From: Flavobacteriales bacterium | GTDB taxonomy: Bacteria; Bacteroidota; Bacteroidia; Flavobacteriales_D; Sanyastnellaceae | DNA length: 64,000 bases | Direction of reading: 5' to 3' | Assembly: GCA_018402085.1 (NCBI GenBank) | Contig: JAGYJM010000002.1 | Span: 1,798,001 to 1,862,000 of the forward strand | In this document: in pieces, positions 57,400 to 64,000 of the stretch | How positions within the stretch are numbered: position 1 is the stretch's first letter | Layout of the letters: each line of letters starts with the position of its first letter | Translations under genes and position numbers: made by a program | Notes under the pieces: model-generated | The model's input: only the letters and a program-made list of their open reading frames with translations | Database searches by the model: none | Told to the model about the DNA's origin: nothing

Positions 57400-60300
57400 A
57401 TGCATCTTAGAAGATTTCTAGTCTCTGCGATTGTTATGATCGCTTCTGCCTTTGGTGCGCAAGGGCAAACAGGCTGTATGATTGAAACAGCCTGTAACTT
57501 TGACCCTCTCGCTATTGAAAGTGACGGGTCATGTATCTGGACTGTTGACTGTAATGGAACCTGCGGAGGTTCATTCATTGTTGACGATTGCAACAATTGC
57601 TTTGACCCCATGGGTGGAGACGAAGAAACGATCTTCGACTTCACAGGATCAATTGAAACCTGGATGGTTCCGGATGGAATCACCGAGATTACAATTGAGG
57701 CACGTGGTGCTCAAGGTGGTAATAGCTGTTCACGAACCGGTGGCTTAGGCGCCCGAATGATCGGTACGTTTGACGTCACACCCGGTGACGAGCTCAAAGT
57801 GCTCGTTGGCGAAAAAGCTCCGGACATCAACAACGCTGCCGGTGGCGGCGGCGGATCATTCGTGGCTACCATCGATAATACCCCGCTTCTCATAGCGGGT
57901 GGAGGTTCAGGTGCGACTTGTGGCAGTGATGGAAATCCAGGGGTAACCTCCGAGAACGGAGCTGATGGCGACAGCTGCAATGGTACCGGTGGATCAAACG
58001 GCAACGGTGGAGACGATGCAAACGCCTGCGGCAATGGCGCCGGAGGTGGAGGCGGTTTCTTCACTGATGGCCAGGATGACTCCAGCTATGGCCAGGGATA
58101 TGGGCGTGCATTCGTTAACGGCGGAGCAGGCGGCCCTTCTGTTTCAGGCGGTGCCAGAGGTGGTTTTGGCGGTGGTACCGGTACACATAGCAGCAACACC
58201 GGTGGCGGCGCAGGTGGCGGCTACTCCGGTGGTGGCGCTCCACAGCACGGAAACGGCTACTCAGGCGGCGGTGGCGGAAGCTACAACGGTGGTCTTGAAG
58301 TACTTGCTGAAGAAGGGGTGAACTCGGGTAACGGACAGGTGATCATCAGCTACTCAACCATTCCGTTCTGCAACCCGGGCTGTAACGATCCGGAGGCTGA
58401 CAACTATGATCCAGAAGCGAACTTCGATGATGGATCATGTGCCTATGATCTTGGTTGTATTGATGATCTCGCATGTAACTTCGACCCAATTGCTACAATT
58501 GACGACGGAACTTGTATCTATGAAATTGATTGCGCCGGAACATGCGGAGGAGTATTCTTTGAAGACGCATGCGGCAATTGCTACGATCCGAATATTGAGG
58601 GTGAAGAAACGTTCAACTTCACAGGAAATATTGACCAATGGATGGTGCCGGAAGGGGTTAGCGAAGTCCATATTGAAGTATTTGGCGCCCAGGGCGGCGG
58701 TGGCGGCAACAACAGCCTCGCCGGTGGTCTCGGTGCACGCATGAGCGGCACATTCAGTGTAACTCCCGGCGATGTATTCGATATTCTTGTCGGACAACAA
58801 GGCGGCACAGGAGGAGATACCAATGACCCTCATGGTAACGAAAACGGTGGTGGTGGTGGTTCATTCGTGGTACTAGCCGCGGATGACACCCCGTACATCA
58901 TTGCTGGCGGTGGCGGAGGTGGTCCGTCAACCCAGTACGGAACAAGTTGTGCTCGTGACCTCGAGGCTGCACATGGTCGGATCACTGAGGAAGGTGCAAG
59001 TGCGGTCTGCAGTGGCACCGGAGCTGGAGGTGCGGGTGGTAATGGCGGCAACCGAACAGGTTCGTACAGCGGTGGTGCCGGTGGAGGATTCTTCACGAAT
59101 GGCGCTAACGGTCAAGCACAATGCAACACACCGCAAGGTGGACAATCTTACCTGAACGGTGGTGCCGGTGGTGCAGGAAACACTTCTTGCTATGGCTCTA
59201 CACACTACGGCGGATTCGGTGGCGGTGGTGCCGGTGAACTCGGATCGCCTGGCGGCGGCGGCGGATACTCAGGAGGTGGTGCTTCCGGCAGCTGGAGCAG
59301 CTTCTCTACCTACGGTGGTGGCGGTGGTTCGTACAACATCGGAACTGACCAAGACAATGAAAGTGGGGTTCGCGAGGGAGATGGTCTCGTAATCATAAGC
59401 TACAGTACCATTCCTGAATGTGACCCGGGTTGTACCAATCCTATTGCGTGCAACTATGATGAAGGAGCTGAACTGGAAGATGGTTCTTGTATTTTACCTG
59501 ACGGTTGTACCGATCCCATCGCTTGCAACTATGACGACACAGCACTTTGTGATGACGGTTCGTGTATTCTTCCTGACGGCTGTACCGATGATACAGCATG
59601 CAACTACGACGTCAATGCTGTATGCGATGACGCATCTTGTCTTTATACCATTGACTGCGCGGGTACATGCGGTGGAACATTTGTAGAAGATGACTGTGGA
59701 AACTGCTACGACCCGAACCAACAAGGTGATCCTGTTGTGTTTAGTTACACAGGAAGCCTTGACTCATGGATTGTGCCTGACGGGGTAACTTCGATTACCA
59801 TTGAAGCCATTGGTGCGCAAGGGGGTAACTCCTCTTATGCTGACGGCGGACTAGGTGCTCTGATTCGCGGTACAGTAGATGTGACGCCTGGCGAAGAACT
59901 CCAGATTCTTGTCGGTGAACAAGGTCAGGGTGCTTCTGACGCAGCTGGCGGCGGAGGCGGCTCTTTCGTCACACGCGCTGACAATACACCGCTTGTTATT
60001 GCAGGCGGCGGCGGCGGTGCCGGAGGATACAGCAATTCTCCTGAGCCGGCAAATCAGGCAGGTGGTGATGCTTCCACTTCAGAAAATGGAAACGTCAGCC
60101 AGCCGCAATCAGGTCAGTGGTTTATTGCTGATGGTCTCGGCGGTACTGCCGGTGAAGGTGGTACCGGTGGTCAGTCTCACCGCCCTGGCGGCGGCGGTGG
60201 CGGCCTCCTCACTGATGGTGGCGAATACACTGCCGGTCACGGTGGTGGAAGTTACGGTCGTGGAGGTGATGCATTTGTCAATGGTGGTAATTTCGGTGTT

Positions 60301-62412
60301 GATGAAGATAACGGTAATGGAACGCGCGGCGGCTTTGGTGGCGGAGGCGGAGGTGCCCTCGGCGGTGGCGGTGGCGGTGGCTACTCCGGTGGAGGTGGCG
60401 GCACCTGGTCAAGCCCGAACGGCGGTCACGGCGGCGGAGGCGGCGGAAGCTTCAATGCCGGTACTGATGCATATGCTGAAGCGGGCGCCAACGAAGGCAA
60501 CGGACAAGTGATCATCACTTATACAACCATTCCGCAATGTGACCCGGGTTGTACAAACCCTATTGCATGTAACTACGACGACGGCGCTGAACTGGAAGAC
60601 GGTTCTTGTATCCTTCCTGATGGTTGTACTGACCCGATTGCCTGTAACTATGACGACACGGCACTTTGTGACGATGGTTCATGTATTCTTCCTGATGGTT
60701 GTACTGACGGTGCAGCATGCAACTACGACCCGAATGCAATCTGTGACGATGGCTCTTGCCAGTTTGTGATAGACTGCGCAGGTGTATGCGGTGGTACCTT
60801 CTTCCTCGATGATTGTGGTAATTGCTACGATCCGGAATCAGCTGAAAACATCACCTTCGAGTATACCGGTAACCTCCAGCAGTGGACCGTACCTGAAGAC
60901 ATTACTGAGATTCAAATCGAGGTGTTTGGTGCCCAAGGTGGCGGAGGAGGAAACAACAGCCTCGAAGGTGGCCTCGGCGCACGCATGAGCGGCACATTCA
61001 GTGTAACTCCAGGTGAAGTCTTCGATATCCTCGTCGGACAAATGGGCGGAACAGGCGCAGACAGCTCAGATCCTCACGGAAATGAGAACGGTGGCGGCGG
61101 AGGTTCATTCGTCGTGCGGGATGCTGACAACACTCCATATATCGTCGCGGGCGGAGGCGGAGGCGGACCTTCAACGGCATACGGCATGAACTGTGCACGT
61201 GATATCGCTGCTGCCCATGGACAGACCACTGAAGAAGGTGCCAGCGCCGTATGCACTGGCACCGGACAAGGTGGTACCAACGGAAACGGCGGTTCAACCA
61301 ACGGCGGATCGAACATCGGTGGTGCAGGCGCCGGATTCAACGGTAACGGTCAAAATGGTAACTCGCACTGCAGCACGTTCCCTGGTGGACGTTCATACCT
61401 AAACGGTGCTAACAATGTAGTTGGCGGTTCTTGCTACGGAAGCAATAACTATGGTGGTTACGGTGGTGGCGGCGCTGGCGGTCTCGGTTCACCGGGCGGT
61501 GGCGGTGGCTACTCTGGCGGCGGAGCTGCAGGAAGCTGGGATAGCTTCTCTACTTACGGTGGTGGCGGTGGTTCATACAACATCGGAATAGATCAGGATA
61601 ACGAATCAGGAGTGCGCGAAGGCAATGGCCTAGTGGTCATCTCCTACTCTACTATTCCTGAATGTGACCCCGGTTGTACAAACCCACTTGCCTGTAACTA
61701 CGACGACGGAGCAGAACTCGACGATGGTTCTTGTATCCTTCCTGATGGATGCACTGACCCGACTGCATGTAACTATGATGATACAGCACTTTGTGACGAC
61801 GGTTCATGTATCCTTCCTGATGGATGTACTGACGGCGCAGCATGCAACTACGACCCGAATGCAATCTGTGACGATGGCTCTTGCCAGTTTGTGATCGATT
61901 GTGCAGGTGTATGCGGTGGTGTTTTTATAGAAGATGACTGCGGCAACTGTTTCGATCCGAATTCAACAGAGTCCATCACCTTCAACTACACTGGCAGCAT
62001 CGAACAATGGACGGTACCAAACGATGTAACCGAAGTTCAGATTGAAGTTCACGGCGCCCAGGGCGGCGGTGGCGGCAACAACAGCCTCGCCGGTGGTCTC
62101 GGTGCACGCATGAGCGGCACATTCAGTGTAACTCCCGGCGATGTATTCGATATTCTTGTCGGACAACAAGGCGGCACAGGAGCTGATACCAGCGATCCGC
62201 AAGGCAACGAAAACGGCGGTGGTGGTGGTTCATTCGTGGTGCTCGCTGCGGATGACACCCCATACATCATTGCCGGCGGTGGCGGCGGTGGTCCGTCAAC
62301 CCAGTACGGAACAAGTTGCGCTCGTGACCTCGAAGCAGCACATGGTCGGATCACTGAGGATGGCGCAAGTGCTGTCTGCAGCGGTACCGGAGCAAGGTGG
62401 TTCAGGTGGTAA
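57400..62412 (+). CDS. Giant glycine-rich secreted protein, first segment (frame changes at ~62395)
   Basis: 1670 residues in this frame. Signal peptide about 1-23 (ending GAQGQ), then GC-x-E-x-A-C-NFDP/DGSC and the DCNGTCGG..DDCNNCFDP linker. The unit is: linker, ~45-residue beta segment (FTGNIDQWMVPEGVSEVHIEVFGAQGG, continuing GLGARMSGTFSVTPGDVFDILVG), ~150-residue Gly-rich domain, IISYSTIPECDPGC, and one to three GCTDP repeats. Five Gly-rich domains begin in this frame at about 57650, 58610, 59740, 60840 and 61980. The second and fifth are nearly identical at DNA level. The frame is lost at about 62393-62396 by one extra base and stops at 62412 in what should be mid-domain. The gene evidently continues (next two entries). 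Confidence 0.82.
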   Translation: MHLRRFLVSAIVMIASAFGAQGQTGCMIETACNFDPLAIESDGSCIWTVDCNGTCGGSFIVDDCNNCFDPMGGDEETIFDFTGSIETWMVPDGITEITIEARGAQGGNSCSRTGGLGARMIGTFDVTPGDELKVLVGEKAPDINNAAGGGGGSFVATIDNTPLLIAGGGSGATCGSDGNPGVTSENGADGDSCNGTGGSNGNGGDDANACGNGAGGGGGFFTDGQDDSSYGQGYGRAFVNGGAGGPSVSGGARGGFGGGTGTHSSNTGGGAGGGYSGGGAPQHGNGYSGGGGGSYNGGLEVLAEEGVNSGNGQVIISYSTIPFCNPGCNDPEADNYDPEANFDDGSCAYDLGCIDDLACNFDPIATIDDGTCIYEIDCAGTCGGVFFEDACGNCYDPNIEGEETFNFTGNIDQWMVPEGVSEVHIEVFGAQGGGGGNNSLAGGLGARMSGTFSVTPGDVFDILVGQQGGTGGDTNDPHGNENGGGGGSFVVLAADDTPYIIAGGGGGGPSTQYGTSCARDLEAAHGRITEEGASAVCSGTGAGGAGGNGGNRTGSYSGGAGGGFFTNGANGQAQCNTPQGGQSYLNGGAGGAGNTSCYGSTHYGGFGGGGAGELGSPGGGGGYSGGGASGSWSSFSTYGGGGGSYNIGTDQDNESGVREGDGLVIISYSTIPECDPGCTNPIACNYDEGAELEDGSCILPDGCTDPIACNYDDTALCDDGSCILPDGCTDDTACNYDVNAVCDDASCLYTIDCAGTCGGTFVEDDCGNCYDPNQQGDPVVFSYTGSLDSWIVPDGVTSITIEAIGAQGGNSSYADGGLGALIRGTVDVTPGEELQILVGEQGQGASDAAGGGGGSFVTRADNTPLVIAGGGGGAGGYSNSPEPANQAGGDASTSENGNVSQPQSGQWFIADGLGGTAGEGGTGGQSHRPGGGGGGLLTDGGEYTAGHGGGSYGRGGDAFVNGGNFGVDEDNGNGTRGGFGGGGGGALGGGGGGGYSGGGGGTWSSPNGGHGGGGGGSFNAGTDAYAEAGANEGNGQVIITYTTIPQCDPGCTNPIACNYDDGAELEDGSCILPDGCTDPIACNYDDTALCDDGSCILPDGCTDGAACNYDPNAICDDGSCQFVIDCAGVCGGTFFLDDCGNCYDPESAENITFEYTGNLQQWTVPEDITEIQIEVFGAQGGGGGNNSLEGGLGARMSGTFSVTPGEVFDILVGQMGGTGADSSDPHGNENGGGGGSFVVRDADNTPYIVAGGGGGGPSTAYGMNCARDIAAAHGQTTEEGASAVCTGTGQGGTNGNGGSTNGGSNIGGAGAGFNGNGQNGNSHCSTFPGGRSYLNGANNVVGGSCYGSNNYGGYGGGGAGGLGSPGGGGGYSGGGAAGSWDSFSTYGGGGGSYNIGIDQDNESGVREGNGLVVISYSTIPECDPGCTNPLACNYDDGAELDDGSCILPDGCTDPTACNYDDTALCDDGSCILPDGCTDGAACNYDPNAICDDGSCQFVIDCAGVCGGVFIEDDCGNCFDPNSTESITFNYTGSIEQWTVPNDVTEVQIEVHGAQGGGGGNNSLAGGLGARMSGTFSVTPGDVFDILVGQQGGTGADTSDPQGNENGGGGGSFVVLAADDTPYIIAGGGGGGPSTQYGTSCARDLEAAHGRITEDGASAVCSGTGARWFRW

Positions 62413-62729
62413 CGGCGGCAGCCGAACGGGTTCATACAGCGGAGGTGCAGGAGGTGGATTCCTCACTGATGGTGCCGATGGGCAAGCCCACTGCAACACA
62501 CCTCAAGGTGGACGCTCTTATCTGAATGGTGGTGCAGGTGGCGCAGGAAACACTTCTTGCTATGGCTCTACCCACTACGGTGGATTCGGTGGCGGTGGTG
62601 CCGGTGAACTCGGATCGCCTGGCGGCGGCGGTGGCTACTCAGGCGGCGGTGCTGCCGGTAGCTGGAGCAGCTTCTCTACCTATGGTGGAGGCGGTGGTTC
62701 GTACAACATCGGAACTGACCAAGACAATC
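62396..62729 (+). CDS. Same giant protein, second segment (+1 frame)
   Basis: From 62396 the homologous sequence (GGSGGNGGSRTGSYSGGAGGGF to GGGGGSYNIGTDQDN) continues in the next frame, matching the second Gly-rich domain (59030-59360) residue by residue. Another extra base near 62727-62730 (AATCGAAGCC where the older copy has AATGAAAGTG) breaks the frame again. Whether these are sequencing errors or true mutations cannot be told here. Confidence 0.7.
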
Positions 62730-64000
62730 GAAGCCGGTGTTCGCGAAGGTGACGGAATGATTGTCATCAGTTATGTGACAATACCAAATTGTGTTCCAGG
62801 TTGTACTGATGCTACAGCTGATAACTACGATCCGGAAGCCAACTTCGATAACGGCACCTGTGAGTACCTTGGCTGTACGGATGAAGCGGCCTGTAACTTC
62901 GACATGGAGGCAAACGTCAACGACGGTAGCTGTATCTTCTACATTGACTGCGCCGGTAACTGCGGTGGTTCATTCATCACCGATGAGTGTGGCAACTGCT
63001 TTGACCCAACAACTGAAGGTGAAACGTTCATCTTCCAGCACACCGGATTCTTGCAAACCTTCGTGGTTCCTCAAGGAGCTGCTAAACTTCGGATTCAGGC
63101 ATTTGGTGCTCAAGGTGGTAGCTGGGATGGCTCAGGCGGTGGTCTGGGCGCACACATCAGTGGTACCTTCGACGTAACTGCCGGTCAGCAGCTCACACTG
63201 CTCGTTGGTGGTGCGGGTCAAAATGGTGATCCTGAATTCCGCAACGCCGGTGGTGGCGGTGGCTCGTTTGTCACTGACATCAATGACACCCCATGGCTGG
63301 TTGCAGGTGGTGGTGGAGGTCTCTCCAGCACACCAATCAATGGCAACTCCAATGCGAGTGTAACCGAAAACGGTTATGACGGATTCAGCCCGAGCAATCC
63401 TGACTTCTTCGGTATCGGTGGTACCGCCGGAAATGGCGCGACCAATGCGGCTACTGGCGAAGCATGTGGTGGAAACGGCGCAGGTCTCCTTACTGATGGT
63501 GAAGAAACCCAGTGTACGACCATGGGTACCATGACCTCAGGTACTGCCTTTATCAATGGTGGACAAGGCGGTGTTGCTGCATGTGGCGTTCAGACTGCCG
63601 GCGGATTCGGCGGCGGTGGCGGCGGTGGCTGCCTCGGTACCGGTGGTGGCGGTGGCTACTCCGGTGGTGGTGGTAGCTACGGTATCGGCGGTAATGCCGG
63701 TGGTGGCGGTAGCTACAATGTCGGTAATGATGCCGTTGACCTGCCTGCGATTAATGAAGGTGACGGACGAATCATCATTACGATTCTTCCTGAACCTCCA
63801 TGTGTGCTTGGATGTACCGATCCGCTCGCAGACAACTTCAACCCGGATGCAACCGATGATGATGGTACATGTATCATTTCAGGCTGTACCGATGAAACAG
63901 CGGCGAACTACGATGCGGCAGCAACCAATGACGATGGCTCTTGTCAATTCCCTGGATGTACCTACGAAGGTGCTTCTAACTATGACAACACTGCTAACGT
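62730..64000 (+). CDS. Same giant protein, third segment (runs off the window)
   Basis: From 62730 the third frame is open to the window end: EAGVREGDGMIVISYVTIPNCVPGC, two GCTD repeats, DCAGNCGG..DECGNCFDP, a sixth beta segment plus Gly-rich domain (about 63020-63790), then further GCTDPLADNFNPDAT-type repeats. No stop codon is reached, so the C terminus and any sorting domain lie outside the window. Confidence 0.8.

Noticed and set aside
57400-62412. Treating the stop at 62412 as the natural end of the giant protein
   Set aside because: The stop is mid-domain, and homologous sequence continues without interruption in the next frame; the residues before the stop (ARWFRW) do not match the other copies.
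55651-62435. Proline-rich antisense frames opposite the Gly-rich domains
   Set aside because: GGN codons read backwards give Pro-rich frames; they are mirrors of the real domains.
1-64000. tRNA, rRNA or riboswitch genes
   Set aside because: Gaps were read for cloverleaf-like arms and conserved loop words, and none was convincing; a covariance-model search would be decisive.

Overview
The window looks like chromosomal DNA of a marine or brackish Bacteroidota, most likely Flavobacteriales of the Cryomorphaceae/Schleiferiaceae/Crocinitomicaceae type. Signs are type IX secretion (T9SS) sorting domains and a T9SS plug protein, a complete Na+-translocating NADH:quinone reductase operon, giant secreted proteins built from Cys-containing GCTDPxAxNYxPxA/DDGSC repeats, and an imelysin/HTTM/TonB-receptor lipoprotein operon. 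The taxon is inferred from gene content. I saw no rRNA, tRNA or CRISPR array.

Layout. 0-2.8 kb: end of an unknown gene, then a leftward ECF sigma / membrane anti-sigma-like / outer-membrane operon. 2.84-4.87 kb: a large array of the heptamer GGGGATC, split by an IS3-family element with a 3-bp target duplication and a canonical -1 frameshift site. 5-10.2 kb: ACMSD-like decarboxylase, aldehyde dehydrogenase with DUF779 partner and divergent AraC regulator, patatin. 10.3-15.7 kb: lipoprotein, alpha/beta hydrolase, and an overlapping aminotransferase-heptose kinase-TrkH operon. 15.9-21.9 kb: a tightly coupled rightward operon (DUF4856 lipoprotein, imelysin-like lipoprotein, HTTM membrane protein, TonB-dependent receptor), probably for metal uptake. 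22-27.7 kb: small secreted proteins, PhoD-like phosphatase, more heptamer arrays, a T9SS cargo protein, SGNH hydrolase and a small outer-membrane barrel. 28.1-35.2 kb: a 2358-residue T9SS protein with 19 HYR-like repeats. 35.4-39.8 kb: DUF2807 lipoprotein, MazG, PagL-like lipid A deacylase, a small Cys-rich membrane protein (possible NqrM analogue) and a double-cupredoxin protein. 40.1-47.4 kb: nqrABCDEF and apbE. 47.5-53.1 kb: T9SS plug protein, UvrD-like helicase, aldo/keto reductase, trmD, rplS. 53.3 kb to the end: two adjacent giant glycine-rich secreted proteins; the second runs off the window and is interrupted by two single-base frame changes.

Common threads. Much of the coding capacity serves the envelope: T9SS export and cargo, lipoproteins, outer-membrane barrels, lipid A modification. 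Na+-NQR with ApbE (and perhaps the small NqrM-like protein) points to a sodium-based respiratory chain. The non-coding DNA carries several families of short repeats: GATC-rich heptamer arrays at two loci, an ATCC-plus-GCGC-hairpin element that occurs in intergenic DNA and inside at least six genes, and GC-rich palindromes near secreted-protein genes. These repeats, the domain insertions in the HYR protein, and the near-identical duplicated modules of the last gene are the least ordinary features here.
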